From contig UQTJ01000011.1 in NCBI GenBank assembly GCA_900544075.1, forward strand, positions 1 to 64,000: DNA of 64,000 nucleotides. The letters run 5' to 3'. The stretch's first letter is position 1; each line of letters opens with the position of its first letter. Made by a program: the position numbers and the translations under genes. Below are positions 52,979 to 61,127 of the stretch, one piece after another. Source of the DNA: an uncultured Bacteroides sp. Lineage in GTDB: Bacteria; Bacteroidota; Bacteroidia; Bacteroidales; Bacteroidaceae. Below the pieces are notes generated by a model. The model worked only from the letters and a program-made list of their open reading frames with translations. It was not told where the DNA came from and made no database searches.

Positions 52979-53184
52979 TATTTTCTTCATCATTTTTTCT
53001 GTTTTGTAAAAAAACGGAACATACTAATAGATAATAAGATATAAGATTGTGAGTTTTTTGGTTAAATGATGTAAAATATTATATCGCCTATGATGCAAAT
53101 CCAAGTTTTTGTATTTACTTTGGGAATACTAAGCGGTTTATTATAAACGGTTTTGGTATTTAAAAATTTAATAAATTATAATTT

Positions 53185-53361
53185 ATGAACGAATTAATTG
53201 TAAAGATTCAGGAATTGAGCGCAGCTCTTATTGCTGATGCAACTCAGCAGGCTGAAAAAGGTAACAAAGCTGCCGGCACACGTGCACGCAAGGCATCTTT
53301 GGATTTGGAAAAAGTGTTGAAAGAATTTAGAAAAGTTTCTTTGGAAGAATCTAAGAAATAA
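53185..53361 (+). CDS. histone H1-like (Hc1-type) DNA-binding mini-protein
   Basis: A 58-residue ORF too short for usual cut-offs: MNELIVKIQELSAALIADAT at the N-terminus, then a basic, alanine-rich helix with RARKASLDLEKVLKEFRK. Length and composition fit the small histone H1-like proteins conserved in Bacteroidetes, which are presumed nucleoid-associated. It is monocistronic, with a 206-base AT-rich upstream gap and a terminator 26 bases after its stop. Confidence 0.85.
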   Translation: MNELIVKIQELSAALIADATQQAEKGNKAAGTRARKASLDLEKVLKEFRKVSLEESKK

Positions 53362-53386
53362 TGTTTGGGCAACGCTTTATTTAGAG

Positions 53387-53428
53387 GGTTGTATTACTTC
53401 GGCTAAGTGGGAGTGATACAACCTTTTT
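53387..53428 (+). terminator. terminator after the histone H1-like gene
   Basis: GGTTGTATTAC (53387-53397) pairs with GTGATACAACC (53413-53423), one wobble, followed by TTTTT. It overlaps the extreme 5' end of the following long ORF (from 53407), so that start is not real. Confidence 0.8.
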
Positions 53429-53478
53429 GTTTAAATGATTGTACCGTATTTATTTTAAATAATATAATGGAGGTGGAT

Positions 53479-56400
53479 ATGAAGAGAATCTTCGGTTTGT
53501 TGGTTATGTTTACGTTGCTTATGGCCGTTTTTTCATGCCATAGGTATAGGGTAGATGATGCCGTAACTTCTGAGATTGATTCTTTGAATACACTTTCATA
53601 TCATTTGAGGTACAAGGACCTTTCCAAGTCAGCGTCTTTGGCGGAACAGGCATATCAGCTGGCCGCTCCGAACTATTCGGTATATCCTGAAGTGCTGAAC
53701 AATATGGGTTTTTGTGCATATATGAAAATGGATTTTGAGAAATCCATGAAACTGTTCACTTCGGTCATAGAATTGTCGGACAATGAGGTCGAGTGTCTTG
53801 TGGCAGATGTGGGGCTGATGAAAATCTGCCAGCGGACATCTTCAAACAAAGAGTTTTATGACTACAGAAACAGGGCGCAGAGGCGTATCAAGAGAATTAA
53901 GCAGGACAAGGTGGTGGAAACAGATTCTGTTCTTTCCGCCCGTTTCAATTATGCCTTGTCTGAATTTCATATTACATCCGGAGTATATTTCTACTACTTA
54001 CAGCAGGAAAAAGAGTCTTTGTCGGAAATCGATGCCATAAATGTAGACAAGATAGAAGCAGATACAGCCCAGTTCCTGTATTATATGTATATGAGGGGTT
54101 CGGGCGGTATGTATTCCGCAGCAACACCGGAAGAAATTGTGATAGGTGAGTTTGGTTATCTTATGGACTGCCTCAGATTATCACATGATTTGGGATACAC
54201 GTATTTTGAGGCTAATTCCCTGCAGGCCATGGCAGAGATTCTTAACTTCAGGTCGAACAGGAACTTGCTCTTGCAGAAGCGTAAAGGGTGGCTGGAACTT
54301 GTAAATGAGGACGAATGTCCGGTTGACAGTCTGCCGCTTAATCTTGCGGAACGTTCGCTGAAACTATTCCGTGAATATGGCGACTGGTATCAGATTTCCG
54401 GGGCATACAGAACAATGGCTACATATTATAATTATACAGGTACGCCGGAACGTGCACTTCCATTGCTTGACACTGCGCTTCAGTTTGTGAATAAGCATCA
54501 CGAAAAATATTATGCCTGCACCGATACTACCGACAGACTTAAGACCTACATAAAGGATTTCCCTTATTCTCTGGAACTGAAATGGATAAACAATGATGGG
54601 ATAAAAACTGTGCCTGAGTGGATTGCACGACTAAGGGAGCAGCTGAGCCGTACTTACTCCGCCATGGGTATGAAACCTCAGTCCGATTACAACAGAAACA
54701 TCTATCTTGACATTCTTGACTATACGCGCCAGGACAAGGAACTGGAAAGCCGTTATGCGGCACTTGACAGAGAATCGTATCTTCTGAATATACTGTTATT
54801 GATGGTGGTGCTTGGCTTTTTTATCCTTGCAGTTGTTCTTATTCTGTTGAACAAGTTCTGGAGAATACGCAATAATCTGTATATCGACAAACTTAATAAG
54901 GTCCTGTTGGTATGCCGTAATATTACTGCTGCCGTACCTGAAGAGGCTTCCGGCCCTGAGGATGTGGTATGCGTAGTGGAGAAGGCTGTAAGACTCGATG
55001 TTTTAAGCATAACCGGGTCTGATGATTTGTGGATAGAACTGTTGTCGTCCGAAAATGATGGTGAAAGACCCGAATGGGTGGTAGACGGAAAAACTCCGGT
55101 TCTTGATATGACTGCTCCCGGCAAGAATGAGTCTGTAGGGCGGTTGTGGCTCAAAAAGAATGGCAGGTTAAGGCGTGACGAACTGTCTATGATGAGGCTT
55201 ATCACTCCGTATATGGCATGGACTTTGGAGAACGGATTGAATCTGATGATGCTTGCTGATACCAGAATACGTTTGGAACAGGAAGAATATATCCACCGTA
55301 TGCATATAGCCGACAATAAGCGGCAGAACGAAATGAAGAAAGCCTGTGTGGCTATAGTTAACGGTATTGTGCCATACATAGACAGGGTGATAAACGAGGT
55401 GAAGAAACTTAGAAATGCTTCGTTTGCAAAAGATGATGCCGTGAGAAACGGAAAGTTGCAGTATATAGACGAACTGTTGTCGAAAATCAACGATTACAAT
55501 GACATCCTGGCCGTATGGATAAAGATGAAACAAGGTGATATAAGTCTGAATATTGAGAATTTCGGTCTTGACAGTCTGTTTTCTGTCATAGCAAAGGGCA
55601 AGCATGCTTTTGAGATAAAAAAGCAGACTCTGAATATCCACGATTCTGATTTGGTGGTAAAGGCCGATAAGGCTCTTACTCTGTTTATGATAAACACCCT
55701 TGCTGAGAATGCACGTAAGTACACTCCGGCAGGTGGGGAAATAACTCTTTCTGCCGTTGAGGGTGAAAACTATGTGGAGGTATCTGTAAAGGATAACGGA
55801 CCGGGGTTGTCGTCGTCGGATGTAGACCGCATTCTGAAAGAGAAAGTATATGATTCCGGCAGCATAGGTATGGAAACGGCAAGCAATTCTGCCGAACTGG
55901 CAAAGCAGAAAGGTCATGGTTTCGGACTAATGAACTGCAAGGGGATTATCGACAAGTATAAGAAGACAAGTCCTGTGTTTAGTGTCTGTACGTTCGGTAT
56001 CGAAAGTGAACCGGGAAAAGGAAGCCGTTTTTATTTCCGTTTGCCTAAAGGTGTAAGGAAAGTATTGTCCGTAATAGCATTGTTGGTATCATTCTCATCG
56101 GCGTTTGCAGCTACGGCAGACTCTGCTTTAATGAGTGATACTATTCCGGCAATAGAGGAAAACTATGTTGTGACCGGGTATGACAGTCTTTTGTCAATAG
56201 CCAATACTTATGCAAACATGGTTTACGAAAGCAACGTCAGGGCAGATTATCAGAATGCATTGACTCTTGCCGACAGTGCTTTCCATTATATGAATATGCA
56301 CTTTCTGAAGTATTCAGGCAGGAAAGAGCCATTGCTTGATACTAATAGCAAGGATGATGCTCCGGAGCTGGTATGGCTGAACGATAGGTTTGATACAGAC

Positions 56401-57915
56401 TATTATATAATTCTCGATATCAGAAACGAAGTGGCGGTGGCCAGTCTTGCTGTCAAGAACTTTTCAAAATATTATTACAACAACAAGGCTTATACTACAT
56501 TATACAAACAGATAAGCGAAGATAAATCACTGGAACAGTATTGCCAGAATATGCAGAAATCTGCAAACAACAAGATGGTGGCGATAATGCTTTTCGTGGT
56601 ACTGATTGTTGTAGGTTTAGTGGCATACTATGTGATATATCTCCGACGTATGCTGCATTACAGGTATAACATGGAGCAGGTTCTTACCATCAATCAGACA
56701 GTGTTTTCCGCATCTGTATATGGAGAAACTCCTGAAAAGACTTCTGAAATCTGTTCAAGAACCGTCGATACATTGTTCCGTGATATCAATGAGCTGATTA
56801 CCATCGAGAATCTCGTAATAGGGATATTTGACGAAGCAGACGGCAAGTTGGAATATTCATGGTATTCTGACTGTAGTGATGAAACTCTTTTGGATAAGCT
56901 TGATAAATCGTATATTCGCAGAAGTATTATATATGACCGCGACAAACAATGGCTTTTGCTGCCTTTGCGTGTCGATTCCCCCAATGAGGTGAAGTGTATA
57001 GGGGTTATCGGCCTGAGATGCGATGAGAAGTCGGTACGTGAGGAAGACAGAATTTTGCTTGAATTGGTGAGTGAGTACCTTGGCGTGGCATTGTATCATA
57101 CAATAGTTCAGGTGGAGAAACGTTTTCAGGACATTGAACTTGCCAAGGATGAAACCGCAAGGGCCGAACACGAGGAGAATACCTTGCACGTTCAGAATCT
57201 TGTGCTTGACAACTGTCTTTCGACCATCAAGCATGAAACTATTTATTATCCCGGCAGACTTAGGAAGATAGTGGAAGAGGTGAAAGACGGTTATGCCGGA
57301 GATGGTGACGCAAGGAGCATGGAAACAAGGCTTGGCGATATGGACGAATTGGTGACATATTATAAAGAAATATTTACACTTCTTTCGTCGTATGCTTCGC
57401 GTATGCTTGATGGAGTAACTTTCCGTCGCTCGTTTGTAAATGTTTCAGACCTTATGGCTTATGTAGAGAAATATTATCGCAAGTCGGTAAGGCGAATGTC
57501 TGACTATCCTGATTTGAGAATCTCTGTAGACAAAGAATATACGGTAGTTGGCGATGAAATCCTTCTGCGCTTTATGTTTGAGAATCTTATAAATGAAGCA
57601 TTGAGGTACAATGGACGTGGCGAGATATCGTTGTATGCAAGTGCAGAAGATGGGTTTGCCAGATTTGACTTTATTGACAGAAGGCGTAATTATACACAGC
57701 AGGAACTGAATCTGCTGTTTTATCCTGACAGTGCCAAAGTGAGGAGGTCGGATAACGGAGATGTGCTTTCCGGAGCTGAGTATCTGATTTGCAAACAGAT
57801 TATCAGAGATCATGACGAGTTTGCCGGACGAAGAGGGTGCAGGATTAATGCAAAGGTGATGGACGATGGAAAAGGTTTTTCAGTATGGTTTACCGTACCG
57901 TTGAAAAACAGTTAA
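53479..57915 (+). CDS. double sensor histidine-kinase-like lipoprotein (DUF5112/DUF5113 type)
   Basis: The 1478-residue protein (start chosen at 53479; an ATG at 53467 is also possible) is two tandem sensor modules. Module 1 has lipobox VFSC, a TPR-like extracytoplasmic region (about 25-430), a transmembrane helix (about 435-456), a GAF-like part, and a helical pair whose His position reads VNG (N628). An intact HATPase follows with N-box LAENARKY, DNGPGL (771-776) and GHGFGL. Module 2 has a hydrophobic segment (861-880), a second extracytoplasmic part, a helix (1032-1055), a GAF-like part and the H-box IKHETIYYP (H1252). Its final ATPase-like domain reads NLINEALRY and lacks a DxGxG box. It would phosphorylate the response regulator encoded 39 bases downstream. 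Lipidation and inner-membrane helices together are odd. Confidence 0.85.
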   Translation: MKRIFGLLVMFTLLMAVFSCHRYRVDDAVTSEIDSLNTLSYHLRYKDLSKSASLAEQAYQLAAPNYSVYPEVLNNMGFCAYMKMDFEKSMKLFTSVIELSDNEVECLVADVGLMKICQRTSSNKEFYDYRNRAQRRIKRIKQDKVVETDSVLSARFNYALSEFHITSGVYFYYLQQEKESLSEIDAINVDKIEADTAQFLYYMYMRGSGGMYSAATPEEIVIGEFGYLMDCLRLSHDLGYTYFEANSLQAMAEILNFRSNRNLLLQKRKGWLELVNEDECPVDSLPLNLAERSLKLFREYGDWYQISGAYRTMATYYNYTGTPERALPLLDTALQFVNKHHEKYYACTDTTDRLKTYIKDFPYSLELKWINNDGIKTVPEWIARLREQLSRTYSAMGMKPQSDYNRNIYLDILDYTRQDKELESRYAALDRESYLLNILLLMVVLGFFILAVVLILLNKFWRIRNNLYIDKLNKVLLVCRNITAAVPEEASGPEDVVCVVEKAVRLDVLSITGSDDLWIELLSSENDGERPEWVVDGKTPVLDMTAPGKNESVGRLWLKKNGRLRRDELSMMRLITPYMAWTLENGLNLMMLADTRIRLEQEEYIHRMHIADNKRQNEMKKACVAIVNGIVPYIDRVINEVKKLRNASFAKDDAVRNGKLQYIDELLSKINDYNDILAVWIKMKQGDISLNIENFGLDSLFSVIAKGKHAFEIKKQTLNIHDSDLVVKADKALTLFMINTLAENARKYTPAGGEITLSAVEGENYVEVSVKDNGPGLSSSDVDRILKEKVYDSGSIGMETASNSAELAKQKGHGFGLMNCKGIIDKYKKTSPVFSVCTFGIESEPGKGSRFYFRLPKGVRKVLSVIALLVSFSSAFAATADSALMSDTIPAIEENYVVTGYDSLLSIANTYANMVYESNVRADYQNALTLADSAFHYMNMHFLKYSGRKEPLLDTNSKDDAPELVWLNDRFDTDYYIILDIRNEVAVASLAVKNFSKYYYNNKAYTTLYKQISEDKSLEQYCQNMQKSANNKMVAIMLFVVLIVVGLVAYYVIYLRRMLHYRYNMEQVLTINQTVFSASVYGETPEKTSEICSRTVDTLFRDINELITIENLVIGIFDEADGKLEYSWYSDCSDETLLDKLDKSYIRRSIIYDRDKQWLLLPLRVDSPNEVKCIGVIGLRCDEKSVREEDRILLELVSEYLGVALYHTIVQVEKRFQDIELAKDETARAEHEENTLHVQNLVLDNCLSTIKHETIYYPGRLRKIVEEVKDGYAGDGDARSMETRLGDMDELVTYYKEIFTLLSSYASRMLDGVTFRRSFVNVSDLMAYVEKYYRKSVRRMSDYPDLRISVDKEYTVVGDEILLRFMFENLINEALRYNGRGEISLYASAEDGFARFDFIDRRRNYTQQELNLLFYPDSAKVRRSDNGDVLSGAEYLICKQIIRDHDEFAGRRGCRINAKVMDDGKGFSVWFTVPLKNS

Positions 57916-57954
57916 AAGAAAGAGTTTAAAATTGAAATTTAAGATATACACAAT

Positions 57955-58677
57955 ATGGAAAAGTTTAAAGTAATAATAGTAGAGGACGTAAAGCTTGAGT
58001 TGAAAGGTACGGAGGAAATCTTCCGTCATGAAATACCCAATGCCGAGGTGATTGGTACAGCCATGACAGAGGCTGAGTTCTGGTCGCTGATGGAAACAAA
58101 GACTCCTGATATGGTATTGCTGGATCTTGGATTGGGCGGTTCCACCACAATAGGCGTGGAGATATGTGCACGACTTCACAGAGAGAGGCCTGAAATAAAG
58201 GTCCTTATATTTACAGGGGAAGTGCTTAATGAGAAATTGTGGGTTGATGCTCTTAATGCAGGTGCTGATGGTATAATTCTGAAGACCGGAGAACTGTTGA
58301 CTGCAGTTGATGTGCAGGCTGTGATGGAAGGTAAGAAACTTGTATTCAATTATCCTATATTAGAGAAGATAGTGGCACGATTCAAACAGAGTGTTGCTGC
58401 GGAACAAAGACGTCAGGAAGCCATAATCAATTATGATATCGATGAATATGACGAGCGTTTGCTCCGCCATCTGGCTCTTGGATATACCAAAGAGATGATA
58501 ACAAATCTCAAGGCTATGCCGTTCGGAGTGAAATCAATCGAGAAAAGACAGAATGAACTGATAAACAGACTGTTCCGTTCGGACGAGAGGGTAGGCGTGA
58601 ATGCCTGCAGGCTCGTGACACGCGCATTCGAACTCAGAATACTTGATATCGATAATCTTGAACCTGATGAGGAATAG
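57955..58677 (+). CDS. response regulator with receiver and LuxR-like C-terminal domain
   Basis: The 240-residue protein has a receiver domain (about 1-125) with acidic pair E10 D11, phospho-acceptor D57 in MVLLDLGLGG, T86 and K109 (GIILKTGE). The C-terminal part (about 155-230, YDERLLRHLALGYTKEMITN and GVKSIEKRQNELINRLFR) resembles a LuxR/NarL-type helix-turn-helix but diverged. It is the cognate partner of the double sensor just upstream. DNA targets are unknown; the membrane-protein gene overlapping its 3' end is the obvious candidate. Confidence 0.9.
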   Translation: MEKFKVIIVEDVKLELKGTEEIFRHEIPNAEVIGTAMTEAEFWSLMETKTPDMVLLDLGLGGSTTIGVEICARLHRERPEIKVLIFTGEVLNEKLWVDALNAGADGIILKTGELLTAVDVQAVMEGKKLVFNYPILEKIVARFKQSVAAEQRRQEAIINYDIDEYDERLLRHLALGYTKEMITNLKAMPFGVKSIEKRQNELINRLFRSDERVGVNACRLVTRAFELRILDIDNLEPDEE

Positions 58678-59371
58678 AAGCATAATACATCCTGCTACAG
58701 TGTTTTTCCTGCTCTGGTGGCTCGTGGCTGTGCTTTCATGGGTGGGTAGTGTATATGCATGGAATGGAGTAAAGAATATAATAAGTACGGAAGCGTTAAG
58801 ATGGTTTCTCAGATATACAGAAGAGAATCTTATGTCGTCGCCGGCTCTTTATATTGTAATAATTTTTTTCATGTCTGTAGGACTGTTTACGCATTCCGGC
58901 CTGGGCGGTGTGTTGTGGCGTATTGTCCGACGTGAGAGAAAACTGTCCGGTAAGGAAAAGAAATCGCTCGTGGCGGCAGCATTTGTGTCAGCAGCATATT
59001 TTACTGCATATGCGCTGTTGGCCTGGGGGCCGTGGAATATCGTCCGTGGAGTAACGGGCAGGTATGTCGATTCGCCATTGCACGACGGAGCGCCATGCAT
59101 ATTGTCGATAGGGATAGGGCTTGCGTCAGTGATTTATGGTTATAATTCTGACCATTATCGCAGCGATACAGATATAGTGAAAGGTATGTCATACATGTTT
59201 TCGCGCTTTGCTCCGTTCATGGTTTCACTGTTTTTTGTCATTCAGTTTATGGCGGCATTTAACTATAGCGGTTTGCCGGTATGTATGGGGCTTGATGGCG
59301 TAACAATGGACTGGATTTACCGTATCTGCTGCCTGTTTCCTTTTATATGGGAGGTTTATTACGGAAAGTAA
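58667..59371 (+). CDS. miniature AbgT-like membrane protein
   Basis: The 234-residue protein has five or six transmembrane segments. Its N-terminus (HPATVFFLLWWLVAVLS) and ISTEALRWFLRYTEENLMSS plus GLFTHSGLGGVLW resemble the start of AbgT p-aminobenzoyl-glutamate transporters. A later part (DTDIVKGMSYMFSRFAPFMV, FVIQFMAAFNYSGL) resembles a C-terminal AbgT segment. AbgT proteins have about 500 residues, so the middle is missing. The start at 58667 overlaps the response regulator by 11 bases, which implies translational coupling. It could be a transporter remnant, a sensor accessory subunit or an oligomeric mini-transporter. Confidence 0.6.
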   Translation: MRNRSIIHPATVFFLLWWLVAVLSWVGSVYAWNGVKNIISTEALRWFLRYTEENLMSSPALYIVIIFFMSVGLFTHSGLGGVLWRIVRRERKLSGKEKKSLVAAAFVSAAYFTAYALLAWGPWNIVRGVTGRYVDSPLHDGAPCILSIGIGLASVIYGYNSDHYRSDTDIVKGMSYMFSRFAPFMVSLFFVIQFMAAFNYSGLPVCMGLDGVTMDWIYRICCLFPFIWEVYYGK

Positions 59372-59425
59372 TTTAAATATAATTAAAACGTAATTGGTTT
59401 TACATTCAATAATGTGTGAATGATA

Positions 59426-59433
59426 TAAATTTG
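59426..59433 (+). promoter_or_regulatory. -7 element for the TlpA-like gene
   Basis: TAAATTTG matches TAnnTTTG, 29 bases before the ATG at 59463; the -33 part is unclear. Confidence 0.55.
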
Positions 59434-59462
59434 CAGTCAATAATTTAATATTTAAAACAAGA

Positions 59463-60557
59463 ATGAAAAAAGGATTACTATTTGCTGCAGCCGGTGTGAT
59501 GGCATTGGCTGCCTGCCAGGAAAAGGGTGGCTATACCATTAACGGTACTATAGCCGATGCCAAGGATGGCGATTATGTTTATATGCGTTATTACGACGGA
59601 AGAGAATCTTTCACATTGGATTCTGCTGTAGTCAAGAACGGTAAGTTTGAGTTCAAGGGAATGCCGGATTCTGTATTTGCACCAAAATATATAACATACG
59701 GAAGTGGTGCGAATAGTTTGGTTTCAATGGTATTTATTGAAGAAGGAAATATCAATGTTGATTTTGCCAACAATAAAACTACCGGAACACCTGCAAATGA
59801 TGCATTTACAGCATATAATGATAAATATACTTTGTTTGATCACCAGTTGGGAGATATTCAGAGAATATACAGTACAGATACAACACTTACAGATGTTCAG
59901 AGAGATTCGTTAGTTGGGGCCTATGACAAGATTATGTCTGAGTGTATGGATTTTGTATATAATCAGACAGAAACTAATATTGATAATGCAGTAGGAGCTT
60001 ATCTGTTACAGACTAATGGTTTTTCATTCGAAGTGGAACAGACAAGTGCTTTGCTTGAGAAACTTCCTCAGAAATTCATGGCATCTTCTTCTATGGCTCG
60101 TCTGAAAGAATATGTAGACAATGCAATGAATACAGTGGTGGGAAAGAAATATATTGATTTCTCGATGAATACTCCTGAAGGAAAGACTGTTAAGCTTTCA
60201 GACTTTGTAAGCAAGAATAAATATACTCTTATTGATTTCTGGGCAAGCTGGTGCGGCCCATGCCGTCAGGAAATGCCTAATGTAGTTGCTGCATACAAGC
60301 AGTTCAAGAATAAAGGTTTCGGCATAGTAGGTGTTTCTCTTGATAAGGATGCAGACAAGTGGAAACAGGCTATTAAGGACCTTAACATTACATGGCCACA
60401 GATGTCAGACCTTAAGGCTTGGCAGTGTGAAGGTGCTCAGTTGTATGGTGTACGCTCTATCCCTGCTACAGTACTTGTTGATCAGGAAGGTAATATCGTT
60501 GCAAGAGATTTGCGTGGCGACGAGATTGCAGCAAAACTTGGAGAGTTATTGAAATAA
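59463..60557 (+). CDS. DUF4369/TlpA thiol-disulfide lipoprotein
   Basis: The 364-residue protein has a lipoprotein signal (AALAAC-type lipobox, LAACQEK), a DUF4369 domain (about 20-120), a helical linker, and a thioredoxin/AhpC-like C-terminal domain with WCGPC (C264, C267), GVSLDKDADKWKQ and the cis-proline region VRSIPATVLV. It should act in the periplasm in disulfide exchange. It is the most regular of the three TlpA-like genes in this window and is a single-gene transcript with promoter and terminator. Confidence 0.93.
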   Translation: MKKGLLFAAAGVMALAACQEKGGYTINGTIADAKDGDYVYMRYYDGRESFTLDSAVVKNGKFEFKGMPDSVFAPKYITYGSGANSLVSMVFIEEGNINVDFANNKTTGTPANDAFTAYNDKYTLFDHQLGDIQRIYSTDTTLTDVQRDSLVGAYDKIMSECMDFVYNQTETNIDNAVGAYLLQTNGFSFEVEQTSALLEKLPQKFMASSSMARLKEYVDNAMNTVVGKKYIDFSMNTPEGKTVKLSDFVSKNKYTLIDFWASWCGPCRQEMPNVVAAYKQFKNKGFGIVGVSLDKDADKWKQAIKDLNITWPQMSDLKAWQCEGAQLYGVRSIPATVLVDQEGNIVARDLRGDEIAAKLGELLK

Positions 60558-60573
60558 TAGTTTCCTATGATAT

Positions 60574-60615
60574 AAAAAAACGAAGAGATTGAATTATCAA
60601 CCTCTTCGTTTTTTT
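60574..60615. terminator. bidirectional terminator between TlpA and DUF1573 genes
   Basis: AAAAAAACGAAGAG (60574-60587) pairs with CTCTTCGTTTTTTT (60602-60615), a perfect 14-base stem with A and T tails on both sides, between convergent genes. Confidence 0.85.
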
Positions 60616-60621
60616 ATATCC

Positions 60622-61023
60622 TTATTTCGCATCTGCCGCAGCCGGCATCATGTCACCTTTTATTATCAGGCGGGTAATTTCAGATTTACCGTTTGTGCGT
60701 AGTGTAATGGTTTTCTGGAATCTTCCTGGGAACTTTCCGGCACCGTTGTATGTAACAGTTATTTCACCGCTTTCACCCGGTTTTATCGGTTCCTTAGGAT
60801 ATTGTGGAACTGTACATCCACAGGTGGCTATTGCCTGATGAATAACTAAAGGTCCATCACCTACATTAGTGAATTTGAATGTACATGTCACTTTCGGACT
60901 GTTTTCAGAGAAACTTCCGAAATCGTGTGTAGTCTTCTCAAACTTTATTTCTGCTGCACCTGCAGCCATTACCATGATTATGCCCATGAAGAACATTACT
61001 GTGGTAAGAATAAATTTCTTCAT
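60622..61023 (-). CDS. DUF1573 family secreted protein
   Basis: The 133-residue protein has a signal peptide (about 1-23) and a DUF1573 domain: EKTTHDFGSFSENSP, FKFTNVGDGPLVIHQAIATC and CGCTVPQYPKEPIKPGESGE, with the paired cysteines of the ATCGCTVP motif. The fold is immunoglobulin-like and the protein is periplasmic or surface-exposed. Function is not established. It converges on the TlpA-like lipoprotein gene; the paired cysteines could be redox clients, which is speculation. Confidence 0.9.
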   Translation of the reverse strand: MKKFILTTVMFFMGIIMVMAAGAAEIKFEKTTHDFGSFSENSPKVTCTFKFTNVGDGPLVIHQAIATCGCTVPQYPKEPIKPGESGEITVTYNGAGKFPGRFQKTITLRTNGKSEITRLIIKGDMMPAAADAK

Positions 61024-61127
61024 ATATCTCTAATTTTTTGTTTGCAATTGCGAATTTAGAATTTTATCCAATCTGTATATACTTTTAATCACCTAAATTA
61101 ACAGATTTATGTGCTAAAAGGTTCATT

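Noticed and set aside
53407..53478. Upstream start of the double sensor at 53407
   Set aside because: The first codons lie inside the histone H1-like terminator; lipobox spacing fits the ATG at 53479.
53479..57915. Two genes merged by loss of a stop codon
   Set aside because: The junction (about residue 855-880) is in one smooth frame with no start signal or spacing, and fused forms are known in this family, so I treat it as one protein.
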